Below, in pieces: positions 13,157 to 21,546 of a DNA stretch of 33,704 bases. Positions within the stretch are counted from its first letter, which is position 1. Every line of letters begins with the position of its first letter. Position numbers and translations under genes: made by a program. The notes under the pieces were generated by a model that searched no databases, was not told where the DNA came from, and saw only the letters and a program-made list of their open reading frames with translations. Origin of the DNA: a virus; the IMG/VR virus record IMGVR_UViG_3300047446_000098, positions 1-33,704 of that record, one strand, 5' to 3'.

Positions 13157-14581
13157 ATGTCAAAGCCATGCCAATGCGACTCGTGCAAGACGAAGCGCAC
13201 GAATGATGCCGTCACTGGTTCAGGGTTCTTTGCTGTCGAACAGCTTGGTCCGAAGCAGTCATTCACGCCGGAAGGCTACCTGCTGTGCGAGGAAGTGCCG
13301 ATCGCACGGACTGGTGTGCAGGACTACGCCGAAATGGAGCTGGATGGAATCGAAGACAAAGATGGCGTGATTGAGGTTGAGCGAACGGAAGACGAGGTCT
13401 TCTCGCCCGACACCATCGCCAGCTTTCTGGGTAAGCCCGTCACGCTCAATCATCCTGGTGATCCTGTAAATCCCGACACATGGTCATACCTCGCCAAAGG
13501 GACGGCGCACAACGTCCGGCGCGGGGTAGGCGATCAAAGCAATCTGCTTATCGCGGACCTTCTGATTACCGACAAAGGCGCGATCAACGAGATCCGCAAC
13601 AACGGACTCAAGGAAATCTCATGCGGCTATGACGCCGAGTACGAGCAAATCGCGCCTGGGCGGGCGCGGCAAACGTCGATTGTGGGAAACCACGTTGCGC
13701 TTGTGAAGAACGCCCGCTGTGGCCCTGTCTGTAGTGTTCAAGACAGTTCAAAACTTTTGGGAGATCAACCCATGGCAGTGAAGAAAGGCGCGACGTCCTT
13801 CGTGGACAAACTGCGTAAAGCGTTCATGACGCGCGACGCCGACGAGTTCGAAAAAACAGTTGGTGAAATGAAGGATGAGGATGGCATGGAACCGAATGTC
13901 CCTGCGATCCACATCCACATGCCTGGCGCCGAGAAGGCCAACGCGTCGGAAGACACGAAGGACGACGAAAGCGAAGCCGATCCGATGGCTAAGTGCATGA
14001 CGGCCATTGAGTCGATTGCGCAGTCGGTTGCGGCAATCGGAGAGCGCGTCGCGGCTCTTGAGTCCGGCAAGACGAACGATTCGGACGAAGAGAAGAAAGA
14101 CGAGGAAACCAAGGATGACGTGCCGGCGGATGAAGACAATCCGGACGACACCGAAACCATGGATGCCGATGAGTCGGAGGAAAAGAAGGACGACGAGAAG
14201 AAGACCTACGATTCCGCTTCGTTCAAAGACGAATTCCAGGATGCCAAGGCACGAGCCGAAATCCTCGCCCCCGGCGTGAAGCTGCCGACGTTCGACTCGA
14301 AGGCTGACGGCAAGAAGACTTCGGATGCACTCTGCGTGCTCCGTCGTCGTGCTCTGCGTGCCAGCCTCGAGAACAGCAATGCTGACCTCGTGCGCGCCAT
14401 CGTGGGCGATGCTGATGTTTCGAAGATGACGTGTGACGCCGCCAAGATGGCCTTCCACGCTGCCTCGGAACTCGTGAAGCAGAAGAACAAGTCCGCCAAG
14501 ACCGCGACCACCGACGCGCAAGTCGTCGTCAAGAAAGACCTCAACCAGATCCACGCCGATTTTTGGGCGAACCGTAAGTAA
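13157..14581 (+). CDS. DUF2213 prohead protease fused to scaffold
   Basis: A 474-residue protein in two parts. Residues 35-196 match DUF2213, a predicted capsid maturation protease related to herpesvirus-type assemblins: TLNHPGD at 96-102, LKEISCGYDAEY at 151-162 with likely catalytic Ser155, and GNHVALVKNARCG at 177-189. Residues 206-474 are scaffold-like, with a helical segment, a very acidic low-complexity region (about 275-370) and a C-terminal core-binding part. An internal ATG with a ribosome binding site (13772) could give scaffold alone. It should guide prohead assembly and be cleaved on maturation. Confidence 0.85.
   Translation: MSKPCQCDSCKTKRTNDAVTGSGFFAVEQLGPKQSFTPEGYLLCEEVPIARTGVQDYAEMELDGIEDKDGVIEVERTEDEVFSPDTIASFLGKPVTLNHPGDPVNPDTWSYLAKGTAHNVRRGVGDQSNLLIADLLITDKGAINEIRNNGLKEISCGYDAEYEQIAPGRARQTSIVGNHVALVKNARCGPVCSVQDSSKLLGDQPMAVKKGATSFVDKLRKAFMTRDADEFEKTVGEMKDEDGMEPNVPAIHIHMPGAEKANASEDTKDDESEADPMAKCMTAIESIAQSVAAIGERVAALESGKTNDSDEEKKDEETKDDVPADEDNPDDTETMDADESEEKKDDEKKTYDSASFKDEFQDAKARAEILAPGVKLPTFDSKADGKKTSDALCVLRRRALRASLENSNADLVRAIVGDADVSKMTCDAAKMAFHAASELVKQKNKSAKTATTDAQVVVKKDLNQIHADFWANRK
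13772..14581 (+). CDS. Nested scaffold product from an internal start
   Basis: The ATG at 13772 is codon 206 of the protease-scaffold frame. It follows TTGGGAG (13757-13763) by eight bases and falls exactly between the protease domain and the acidic scaffold region. The 269-residue product would begin MAVKKGATSFVDKLRKAF. Lambda makes its scaffold Nu3 the same way from inside the protease gene C. The nested start is inferred from these signals; it has no direct proof. Confidence 0.5.
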   Translation: MAVKKGATSFVDKLRKAFMTRDADEFEKTVGEMKDEDGMEPNVPAIHIHMPGAEKANASEDTKDDESEADPMAKCMTAIESIAQSVAAIGERVAALESGKTNDSDEEKKDEETKDDVPADEDNPDDTETMDADESEEKKDDEKKTYDSASFKDEFQDAKARAEILAPGVKLPTFDSKADGKKTSDALCVLRRRALRASLENSNADLVRAIVGDADVSKMTCDAAKMAFHAASELVKQKNKSAKTATTDAQVVVKKDLNQIHADFWANRK

Positions 14582-14590
14582 GGAGCCGAC

Positions 14591-15097
14591 ATGCCCTCGT
14601 TGCAAGCTTATACATTCCGCATGCCGGCTGGTTTTGCCGGTGACCTTCAGCGCGCTGAAGTCGCGACCATCGAAACGCAGCAGATCGACTCGAGCGCGCC
14701 CCCGACCGTGTTCGGCGTGGCAGTGAAGCTGGTTGCTGGCAAGGTGCAGCCGATCAACAACTCTGCCGACACCGCTGCTTCCGTCTACGGTATCAACCTG
14801 CGCGTCTTCCCGATCCAGACGAACGGCACCGACCCGCTTGGCACGTCAACGCCTCAGACCTCGGGCGTGACCGACATTCTGAAGCGCGGCTATGTGAACG
14901 TCGCGCTGGGCGGCGTTGCTGCCGCCACCAAGGGCGGCACCGTGTATGTGCGTGTTGCTACGCCGTCCGCTGGCAAGCCGCTCGGTGGCTTCGAGGCCGC
15001 ATCGGACACGACCAACACCGTCGCGCTGCCGTCGAACTGCTACTTCACCGGACCCGCCGACGCATATGGCGTGACGGAAATCGCATTTAACATCTGA
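14591..15097 (+). CDS. Head decoration / structural cement protein
   Basis: A 168-residue protein just upstream of the major capsid gene. It is rich in Gly, Thr, Val and Ala, with probable beta structure (TVFGVAVKLVAGKVQPI, VNVALGGVAAATKGGTVYVRV, ending GVTEIAFNI). This position and composition fit the DUF2190-like or cement proteins that stabilise expanded capsids. Its strongly GC-biased codon third positions match the capsid gene and suggest high expression. The exact family is not certain. Confidence 0.72.
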   Translation: MPSLQAYTFRMPAGFAGDLQRAEVATIETQQIDSSAPPTVFGVAVKLVAGKVQPINNSADTAASVYGINLRVFPIQTNGTDPLGTSTPQTSGVTDILKRGYVNVALGGVAAATKGGTVYVRVATPSAGKPLGGFEAASDTTNTVALPSNCYFTGPADAYGVTEIAFNI

Positions 15098-15127
15098 GTC
15101 CCCGGCGCGTAACAGCGCACCTCACAG

Positions 15128-15147
15128 AGCCCCGCTTTGGCGGGGTT
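15128..15147 (+). terminator. Hairpin between decoration and capsid genes
   Basis: AGCCCCGC (15128-15135) and GCGGGGTT (15140-15147) form an eight-pair stem with a TTTG loop, but only a weak T tract follows. It may be a leaky terminator or an mRNA processing or stability element, not a full stop. Confidence 0.5.
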
Positions 15148-15171
15148 CTGCATTTCTGGAGCAATAAATCA

Positions 15172-16239
15172 ATGGACATGTCTGTTCAAAAATTCCTCAA
15201 GCGCCGGGAAATCGCTGAAGTGTCGCGGAAAGCAATCCGCCACTTCACGGCTGACCAGCAATTCACGTACGACAAGGCTACGGTCGACTCGACCGGCGTG
15301 TTCCTCGTCGGCCAGCTCGAACGTCTGGATCAGACGCTCAATGAGCCGCTGGTCGAATTCACCTGGTCGCGCGACATCGAGATTCGTACCGACGTTTCGC
15401 CGGCTGACGAGATCGCTTCGTGGACGAACTCCGCGTTCGCCATGTCGGGCGGTATCAACCCCGGCGGCCTGAACTGGATTTCGAACGAAGGCAACGCGAT
15501 CGCCGGTCCGTCGCTGGACATCGGCAAGACTCCGCAGCCGATGCGCCTGTGGGGTGCTGAGGTCAAGTACACGGTGCCTGAACTGGTGAAGGCGCAAGCC
15601 CTCGGTCAGCCGGTCGACGCGCAGAAGGTTGAAGGCATGAACCTGAAGCGCAACATGGACCTCGACAACATCGTCTACTTCGGCGATGCGTCGTTGGGCT
15701 TTACGGGCCTCGTGAATTCGAACTCGGCTGTCGGCAGCTTCCAGAACGTCGCCAACGGTGCCGCAAGCACGCCGCAATGGACGACCAAGACGGCCCTCGA
15801 AATCCTGAAGGACGTCAACGAAATCCTGACGAGCGCATGGCAAGCTTCGGGATGGAAGGTTCTGCCGGACACCCTGCTTCTGCCGCCGGCGCAACTCGGT
15901 TTCGTCGCAAGCCAACCGGTCAACACCGCAGCGCAAAAGACGATTCTCGCGTTCATCATCGAGAACAACATCTGTGCGCAGCAAGGCCAGAAGCTCAACA
16001 TCCTGCCGCTGAAGTGGTTGATCGGTGCAGGCGTGGGCGGCACGCCGGGTACGCTTGGCACGGTTGACCGCATGGTGGCTTACAACAAGAGCAAGAAGTA
16101 CGTACAGTACCCGATGACGGAACTGCAACGCACGCCGCTCGAGTATCGCTCGCTCTTTCAAATCACCACTTATTGGGCGCGTTTCGGCCAGGTGGAATTT
16201 AGGTACGGAACTACATTGGCCTATCGTGATGCGATTTAA
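15172..16239 (+). CDS. Major capsid protein (DUF2184)
   Basis: A 355-residue protein with the DUF2184 capsid profile. It has a charged N-terminal helix, WTNSAFAMSGGINPGGLNW in the first third, KYTVPELVKAQALGQPVD, NLKRNMDLDNIVYFGD and a C-terminal segment ending YWARFGQVEFRYGTTLAYRDAI. The fold is expected to be HK97-like. GGAGCAATA lies before the ATG at 15172; a second ATG at 15178 is an alternative. Codon bias is strong. It forms the icosahedral shell, assembled on the scaffold encoded at 13157. Confidence 0.92.
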   Translation: MDMSVQKFLKRREIAEVSRKAIRHFTADQQFTYDKATVDSTGVFLVGQLERLDQTLNEPLVEFTWSRDIEIRTDVSPADEIASWTNSAFAMSGGINPGGLNWISNEGNAIAGPSLDIGKTPQPMRLWGAEVKYTVPELVKAQALGQPVDAQKVEGMNLKRNMDLDNIVYFGDASLGFTGLVNSNSAVGSFQNVANGAASTPQWTTKTALEILKDVNEILTSAWQASGWKVLPDTLLLPPAQLGFVASQPVNTAAQKTILAFIIENNICAQQGQKLNILPLKWLIGAGVGGTPGTLGTVDRMVAYNKSKKYVQYPMTELQRTPLEYRSLFQITTYWARFGQVEFRYGTTLAYRDAI

Positions 16240-16265
16240 GGCTGCATTTCCGCGGTAGAATGAGC

Positions 16266-16299
16266 GAGGCCCCAAGGTGCGCTAACACCCTGAGGCCTC
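16266..16299 (+). other. Nested hairpin after the capsid gene
   Basis: GAGGCC (16266-16271) pairs with GGCCTC (16294-16299), and inside it GGTG (16276-16279) pairs with CACC (16286-16289) around a six-base loop. No T tract follows, so it is not a classical terminator. It lies exactly at the junction between the capsid gene and the inserted HNH gene. Confidence 0.5.
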
Positions 16300-16333
16300 T
16301 AACCATTCCATCATCTATTGCGGAGATGACAGC

Positions 16334-17113
16334 ATGGCTGACGCCATTATTGCATACGCAGGTCCGGTAGTTACCCGAAAGCAAGCCAAGGCCGATGGGC
16401 TGATGCATTACTTTCAAGGCAGCACATGTCCAATTGGGCACGTTTCGCAGCGCTATACGCGGAACGGTGAATGTGTTATTTGCGCATCGGACCGGCAGCG
16501 CCGCGATCCTCAGAAAACGCGCGATAGGAATGCTCGATCACGCCTAAAGCACATTGACGCGGTTCGCCAGCGCGCTCGTGATTACTCAGCAAGGCGATGG
16601 GCGGAAAATCCAGAGGCGATGCGCGAGCGAGAGAGGGACTGGCGAACTGCCAATCCTGAAAAGCGACTCGCTAAGGAAAAGCGATGGCGCGAGAAGAACG
16701 CTGAATATGTGGCGGATCGAAGCCGAGCATATCGCGCGACCAAGGAGGATTGGCACGTTCAATCACGCGCGCGCGTCAAAGCGTGGCGCATAGCAAATCC
16801 CGACGCGTATATAGCTCAGGTTCACCTGCGTCGCTCCCGCAAGCTTGGCGCAGAAGGGTCTTACCTTGCGGAAGATGTTCAACGCCTGCTTCATTCGCAG
16901 AATGGTCTATGCAACGGATGCTCATGCGATATAAGCGAGAAATATACGGTTGACCATATGAATCCTCTGTCTCGTGGCGGATCTAACTGGCCTTCCAATC
17001 TGCAACTCCTTTGCAAGACATGCAACTCGTCAAAGAACAATCGGACGATGGAAGAATGGCTTGCATATAAGGAACGGACGCGTCAGCATCAAAGGCGCAA
17101 GGAACAAATATGA
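16334..17113 (+). CDS. HNH endonuclease inserted in the structural operon
   Basis: A 259-residue protein. An N-terminal Cys-rich element (CPIGHVSQRYTRNGECVIC, residues 37-55) precedes a long, charged, Arg/Glu-rich helical region (about 60-170). A C-terminal HNH domain follows with CNGCSC, YTVDHMNPLSRGGSNWPSNL and LLCKTCNSSK, including the DH, N and paired Cys residues. It probably cuts DNA as a homing-type endonuclease. It splits the capsid gene from the neck genes, which are adjacent in related phages, and uses less GC-biased codons than its neighbours. Both points suggest later insertion. Its stop overlaps the next ATG. Confidence 0.88.
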   Translation: MADAIIAYAGPVVTRKQAKADGLMHYFQGSTCPIGHVSQRYTRNGECVICASDRQRRDPQKTRDRNARSRLKHIDAVRQRARDYSARRWAENPEAMRERERDWRTANPEKRLAKEKRWREKNAEYVADRSRAYRATKEDWHVQSRARVKAWRIANPDAYIAQVHLRRSRKLGAEGSYLAEDVQRLLHSQNGLCNGCSCDISEKYTVDHMNPLSRGGSNWPSNLQLLCKTCNSSKNNRTMEEWLAYKERTRQHQRRKEQI

Positions 17114-17292
17114 CTCGTATCGCCAATCAGGATTTCACCCTGACCCGCGACGATTGCCGCCCGCTGTATTTCAAAGCCGGTGATGAAATACCCGCCGAGT
17201 ACGAATCTCACTGGTTTGTGCTGCACCACACAGACGAAGCACCCGCTGTCGAAGTAGAACAGCGCAAACCCGGCCGCCCTGCTAAATCATGA
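17110..17292 (+). CDS. Small structural-module protein (60 aa)
   Basis: A 60-residue protein beginning with an ATGA overlap and ending in another overlap with the DUF4054 gene. The sequence (TLTRDDCRPLYFKAGDEIPA, SHWFVLHHTDE) is predicted to form a small beta-rich domain followed by a basic tail KPGRPAKS. Small proteins of this type lie between capsid and connector genes in many phages; the function is not known to me. Confidence 0.6.
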   Translation: MTRIANQDFTLTRDDCRPLYFKAGDEIPAEYESHWFVLHHTDEAPAVEVEQRKPGRPAKS

Positions 17293-17684
17293 CCGTCACT
17301 CCCGCTCAGCTACGTACCGACTTTCCTGAATTCAACGATCCCACTCGTTATCCGGATTCGCTGATTCAGACGTGGCTGACGGTGGCGGCATCTCTGGTCA
17401 ATGCGACCCGCTGGATGGAGTTGACCAACATCGGCATTGAGCTCGTGACGGCGCACCATCTGGTACTGTCGATGCGTGACCAGACCGCTGCAGCAGTTGG
17501 CGGTGTGCCAGGCACGATGACCGGCCCGACGTCGGCTAAGGCTGTCGATAAGGTCAGCACGAGTTACGACACAGGCGCTGCGACGTTGGATGGCGCCGGA
17601 TTCTGGAACCTTACCAGCTACGGCGTGCGTTACCTTTCTCTGGCCCGCATGTTCGGCGCAGGTGGTTTGCAGATCAACTGTTGA
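17289..17684 (+). CDS. DUF4054 head-tail adaptor
   Basis: A 131-residue protein with the DUF4054 pattern: N-terminal TPAQLRTDFPEFNDPTRYPD, a central helical stretch with ELVTAHHLVL, and a C-terminal GFWNLTSYGVRYLSLARMFG. Members of this family lie right after the capsid gene and are thought to be connector or head-completion proteins that extend the portal. The gene order here, interrupted only by the HNH gene and a small ORF, agrees with that. Confidence 0.85.
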   Translation: MTVTPAQLRTDFPEFNDPTRYPDSLIQTWLTVAASLVNATRWMELTNIGIELVTAHHLVLSMRDQTAAAVGGVPGTMTGPTSAKAVDKVSTSYDTGAATLDGAGFWNLTSYGVRYLSLARMFGAGGLQINC

Positions 17685-17690
17685 GGCAAC

Positions 17691-18257
17691 ATGAAATCTG
17701 GCGCAACAATGACGGCTGACAAGATGCAGTCGATCATCGACGCCATCAACAAGCTGACAAACAAGGATGTGCTGGTCGGCATCCCCGATAGCGCTCCCGA
17801 GCGCACCGATACACCAATCACCAACGCGCAGATCGGCTATGTGATGGAGACCGGCTCCCCTGAGCATAACGTGCCGGCGCGTCCCTTTCTGGTCCCTGGC
17901 GTCGCCGATGTGCAGGACCAATGCGCCGATCGGCTTGGGAAAGCCGCAGACGCAGCGCTGAGTGGCAACCTTGCCGGCGCGGAGCGGCAGATGACGGCGG
18001 CTGGCCTGATCGCCGAATCATCGGTCAAGAAAAAGATTGGCAGCAATATCCCCCCTGCACTCTCGCCAGAAACAATCCGCAACCGTCATCGTTCGCGCCA
18101 GACGCAGAGCATGCGCGACGACGAGAAGGCATATCTGAAAGCGGTCGATTCCGGCACCGATCCGGCGCAGGCTCAGACTGAGGCGGGGATCATTCCGCTT
18201 ATAAATACCGGAAGTTTGCGCAATTCCATTACCCACGTCGTTCGCGACAAAGACTAG
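17691..18257 (+). CDS. Neck / tail completion protein (HK97 gp10-like)
   Basis: A 188-residue protein. The N-terminal half has VLVGIPDSAPERTDTPITNA and GYVMETGSPEHNVPARPFLV, features of the HK97 gp10-like head-tail joining group, where a NxPARPFL motif is usual. The C-terminal half is helical and ends NTGSLRNSITHVVRDKD, also typical. A start at 17691 is used, though ATG 17709 is possible. It should help join the filled head to the tail. Confidence 0.75.
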   Translation: MKSGATMTADKMQSIIDAINKLTNKDVLVGIPDSAPERTDTPITNAQIGYVMETGSPEHNVPARPFLVPGVADVQDQCADRLGKAADAALSGNLAGAERQMTAAGLIAESSVKKKIGSNIPPALSPETIRNRHRSRQTQSMRDDEKAYLKAVDSGTDPAQAQTEAGIIPLINTGSLRNSITHVVRDKD

Positions 18258-18259
18258 CC

Positions 18260-18643
18260 ATGCCATTACTTGACGTCTCCGAAATCCTGCTCGATCCGGA
18301 TTTCGTGGATAGCCTCGTCTGCGCACGCATGACACAAGTCGTTGACGATAACGGCATCGCGGCTGATACGCCGACAAGCACGCCGTTCTACGGCGTGGTG
18401 ACGAACAACACTGGCGACCTCCTGATGCGGCTGGCCGAAGGATCGCGCATCAACGGTTCTATCACCGTGCATAGCCGCTTCCTGCTGCAAGCCGGCAGCG
18501 ACGGTCAGGACGCGGACATCGTGACGTGGAATGGCCGTTCCTATACGGTCACCAACGTAGGCGACTGGTCCCGGTTCGGGATCGGATTCACCGCGGCGAA
18601 CTGTGAACTGATTCCGCTGTCGGGGGGTTCCAGTGGCAGCTAA
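18260..18643 (+). CDS. Neck protein, probable connector component
   Basis: A 127-residue protein that starts two bases after the previous stop and overlaps the next gene by 11 bases. It shows DVSEILLDPDFVDSLVCARM at its start and beta-rich segments later (GSITVHSRFLLQAG, GRSYTVTNVGDWSRFG). Position between the gp10-like and terminator proteins, length and predicted beta structure suggest a head-tail connector protein. No family name can be given with certainty. Confidence 0.65.
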   Translation: MPLLDVSEILLDPDFVDSLVCARMTQVVDDNGIAADTPTSTPFYGVVTNNTGDLLMRLAEGSRINGSITVHSRFLLQAGSDGQDADIVTWNGRSYTVTNVGDWSRFGIGFTAANCELIPLSGGSSGS

Positions 18644-19211
18644 CGATTCAAGCACTGGCGGATATCTACAGCCCACCGGAACGCCACCACCAGAAGATGC
18701 AGTGCTGGATGCGATATTTCAGCAGATGATCGTCGGACTGACTGGGCTACCTGGAAATATGGTTCGCCCAAGGTGGCAGCCGACAGTGCCAAAGCAGCCA
18801 GAGCCGAATGTCAACTGGTGCGCAGTCGGCATGATGGACATAGAGCCAGACGCCAACCCATACGAACAGCAGAACGCTGACGGATCGTATTCCTTTATCC
18901 GCCATGAAATTCTTCCAGTTCTGTGCAGTTTCTACGGCCCTACCGCCATGAGTTACGCAGCGCAGGCGCGAGACGGTATCTATGTTTCGCAGAATAACGC
19001 GATGCTTGATCAGCATGAGATGGGTCTGGTGGAGGCTAGCCGAATTACTCCGGCTCCGGCGCTGATCAATCAGCAATGGGTTCGCCGCTTTGACCTGACC
19101 ATACGAATCCGCCGACGCGTCGTCCGTACCTATCAGATCCTCACCGTCCTTTCCGCACAGGCGACAGCGAAGTCTGAAACGCAGACCGAGCCGATCAACG
19201 TCACTCAGTAA
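18633..19211 (+). CDS. Neck terminator protein (Gp12-like)
   Basis: A 192-residue protein from a GTG start inside the previous gene. It contains DAVLDAIFQQMIVGLTGLPG, VRPRWQPTVPKQPEP and NWCAVGMMDIEPD, features of the neck terminator group of contractile phages (LIC_12616-like), and a C-terminal beta region (RRFDLTIRIRRRVVRTY). Terminator proteins cap the finished tail and bind the head connector. A real terminator follows it, marking the end of the head-neck block. Confidence 0.75.
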   Translation: MAANDSSTGGYLQPTGTPPPEDAVLDAIFQQMIVGLTGLPGNMVRPRWQPTVPKQPEPNVNWCAVGMMDIEPDANPYEQQNADGSYSFIRHEILPVLCSFYGPTAMSYAAQARDGIYVSQNNAMLDQHEMGLVEASRITPAPALINQQWVRRFDLTIRIRRRVVRTYQILTVLSAQATAKSETQTEPINVTQ

Positions 19212-19233
19212 CACCTCACGCAACGAATTCTGA

Positions 19234-19255
19234 CCCCGCCGAGTGCGGGGTTTTT
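19234..19255 (+). terminator. Intrinsic terminator before the tail sheath gene
   Basis: CCCCGC (19234-19239), a five-base loop, GCGGGG (19245-19250) and five T. It separates the head-neck block from the tail block. As no promoter is obvious after it, either read-through or a cryptic promoter must serve the tail genes. Confidence 0.85.
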
Positions 19256-19272
19256 CTTTTGGGAAATCCTTC

Positions 19273-21087
19273 ATGACGACGAGTCAACTGCCTATCTCCC
19301 GGCTGATTCAGGGGACCGTGAACCTGTCTCCGAACGCAGCGCAGGCGCAGAACCTGAACACTGAGTTGATTCTGGGCTCGTCGCCTGTAATCGACGTTGC
19401 GTCGCGGATGCGCGAATACTTCAGTTCGACGTCTGTCGCCGCGGACTTCGGCACGACGGCGCCTGAATTCCTCGCCGCTCAGGCGTGGTTCGGCCAGTCG
19501 CCGCAGCCGGCCAACGTTCTGATTGGACGCTGGGCGCAGACGGCTACGAACGCGCAATTGTTCGGCGCTACGCTTTCGGTTGCGCAGCAGGCTATCGGCA
19601 ATTTCACGCCTATCACGGCGCCCGCTTTCTCGATCACGATCAACGGTTCCCCGTTCACGATCTCGCCGGCCAGCTTCGGTTCGTCGGTCAACCTGAACGG
19701 CATCGCTGCGCTGATCCAGACCGCCCTCGCCGCCGCCGTTGCAGGCTCGACCTGCGTCTGGAATTCGAGCTTCGCACAATTCCAGATCACGGACGGCACG
19801 ACGGGCGCGACGTCGACGCTCAGCTTCGCCTCGGCCCCGACTGCGTTCGGCTCGCTCACTTTCGCACTGAACCCGAGTGGGGCGGCCACGATCACCATCG
19901 GCGGCACGGTCGTTACGTTCGTCTCTGCGCTGACGACCGGCAATCAGATCCTGATCGGCGCGAACCTCGCCGCGACGCTGGCCAACGCCGTCACGTTCCT
20001 GAACCAGTCGGCGGACGTCAACCTGTCGAAGGCAACCTACTCGGTCAATCAGGCTGGCACGGCGCTCCAGATCGTCTACAAGACGCCCGGCACGGCAGGC
20101 AACACGTTCACGCTGGCTGCATCGGTAGCAACGCCTTCCGGCGCCACGCTGAGCGGCGGCAGCGGTACGGACATTTCTGCCATGCTCGGCATGACGTCGA
20201 CCTCGTCGGGTGCGTTTGTCGCCAACGGCGTCGCGGCAGAAACGGCAGTTCAAGCCGCTGCGCTGTTCGATAACCAGTTCGGCCAGCAATGGTATGGCCT
20301 GACCGTCCCGCAAGCGGCGGACGCCGATCACCTCGCGCTCGCAGCGTTCATCGAGTCGACGAACAACAAGCACTTCTACGGCGTCACCACGCAGGAAGCG
20401 GGCGTGCTCAACTCGGTCACGACGACCGACATCGCATCCCAGCTTCAGGCGCTTGGCTTCAACAAGACGTGCACGCAGTTCTCGAGCAATAGCGCGTATG
20501 CAGTGAATTCGCTTATCGGTCGCCAGTTGACGGTGGATTACACCGGCAACAATACGGTGATCACTCTGATGTACAAGCAGGAGCCTGGCGTCGCGGCTGA
20601 AACGCTCAACGCCACACAGATGTCGGCGCTCGAGGGCAAGAACTGCAATGTGTTCGTCGCCTACAACAACGGTACGACGATCATCGAGCCGGCCAAGGTT
20701 GCATCGGGCGAATTTATCGACACGATCGTCGGCATGGATGCGTTCTGTATCGATGTGCAGACGGCGCTGTTCAATCGCCTCTTCACCAGCACGACAAAGA
20801 TTCCGCAAACCGATCCGGGGATGCACATCCTCGCTACCGACATCGAAGGCGTCTGTCAGCAGTACGTCAACAACGGCCTGTTTGCTCCGGGCGTCTGGAA
20901 TAGCGGCGGATTTGGCACGCTGAACCAGGGCGACTTCCTGCCGAAGGGCTACTACGTATTTCAACCCCCGGTTGCGTCGCAGAGCCAGGCCGATCGCGCT
21001 GCGCGCAAGTCGGTGCCGTTCCAGATCGCTGTGAAGCTGGCGGGCGCAGTGCACACGATCGACTTCGCAGTGACCGTCAACCAATAA
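19273..21087 (+). CDS. Contractile tail sheath protein (DUF3383)
   Basis: A 604-residue protein; ATG 19273 (TTSQLPISRLIQGTVNL) is the start, because the longer frame would include the terminator. It matches DUF3383, the sheath family of many small myoviruses: early PEFLAAQAWFGQSP, a large Gly/Thr/Ala-rich variable middle (about 110-310), TNNKHFYGVTTQEAGV, and a conserved C-terminal domain with FAPGVWNSGGFG and IAVKLAGAVHTIDFAVTVNQ. It polymerises around the tail tube and contracts at infection. Its presence identifies the phage as a myovirus. Codon bias is very strong. Confidence 0.93.
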   Translation: MTTSQLPISRLIQGTVNLSPNAAQAQNLNTELILGSSPVIDVASRMREYFSSTSVAADFGTTAPEFLAAQAWFGQSPQPANVLIGRWAQTATNAQLFGATLSVAQQAIGNFTPITAPAFSITINGSPFTISPASFGSSVNLNGIAALIQTALAAAVAGSTCVWNSSFAQFQITDGTTGATSTLSFASAPTAFGSLTFALNPSGAATITIGGTVVTFVSALTTGNQILIGANLAATLANAVTFLNQSADVNLSKATYSVNQAGTALQIVYKTPGTAGNTFTLAASVATPSGATLSGGSGTDISAMLGMTSTSSGAFVANGVAAETAVQAAALFDNQFGQQWYGLTVPQAADADHLALAAFIESTNNKHFYGVTTQEAGVLNSVTTTDIASQLQALGFNKTCTQFSSNSAYAVNSLIGRQLTVDYTGNNTVITLMYKQEPGVAAETLNATQMSALEGKNCNVFVAYNNGTTIIEPAKVASGEFIDTIVGMDAFCIDVQTALFNRLFTSTTKIPQTDPGMHILATDIEGVCQQYVNNGLFAPGVWNSGGFGTLNQGDFLPKGYYVFQPPVASQSQADRAARKSVPFQIAVKLAGAVHTIDFAVTVNQ

Positions 21088-21099
21088 GCGAGATAACAC

Positions 21100-21543
21100 A
21101 TGAGCACGTATAGCTTTCAAGACTTTGCGCTCACGCTGACGGGCCCTGGCGGTTCGATCACGTTGGGCGACGGCGCTGGTGATGCAAAAGAAGGCGTCAC
21201 CTTCGAATTCGTCGAAAACGCCAACACGATGGTCATCGGCGCAGACGGCACCGCCATGCACAGTCTGAACCCCGGCAAAGGCGGCCGCGCCACGGTGCGC
21301 CTTCTGAAGACCTCGCCGACCAACGGCAAGCTCTCGGCGATGTACAACTTTCAGCGTACGTCGTCGGCCAACTGGGCGCAGAACGTCTTGGCTGGCTCGG
21401 ACATCGTCCGCGGCGAGCAGTATTCCTGCCAACAGGTCGCGTTTTCGAAGTTCCCGAACAACACCTACGCGATGGAAGCCGGCACGATCGAATGGGTTTT
21501 TGACATCGGCGTGATGGATCCGGCGCTCAGTATCGGGGTTTAA
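21100..21543 (+). CDS. Tail tube protein (DUF3277)
   Basis: A 147-residue protein directly after the sheath gene. It has the DUF3277 tube features: SFQDFALTLTGPGGSITLG at the start, NTMVIGADGTAMHS and KGGRATVRLLKTSPTNGKLS in the middle, and a C-terminal TYAMEAGTIEWVFDIG. It forms the inner tube through which DNA passes. The length fits the family. Position between sheath and chaperone is canonical for this phage type. Confidence 0.92.
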   Translation: MSTYSFQDFALTLTGPGGSITLGDGAGDAKEGVTFEFVENANTMVIGADGTAMHSLNPGKGGRATVRLLKTSPTNGKLSAMYNFQRTSSANWAQNVLAGSDIVRGEQYSCQQVAFSKFPNNTYAMEAGTIEWVFDIGVMDPALSIGV

Positions 21544-21546
21544 CCC

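Noticed and set aside
13748-14605. 285-codon minus-strand ORF opposite the scaffold
   Set aside because: Complement of the acidic low-complexity scaffold codons; repetitive hydrophobic composition is an artefact.
15169-16275. 368-codon minus-strand ORF opposite the capsid gene
   Set aside because: It mirrors the capsid coding sequence, has shadow-like composition (Arg, His, Leu) and no recognisable motif.
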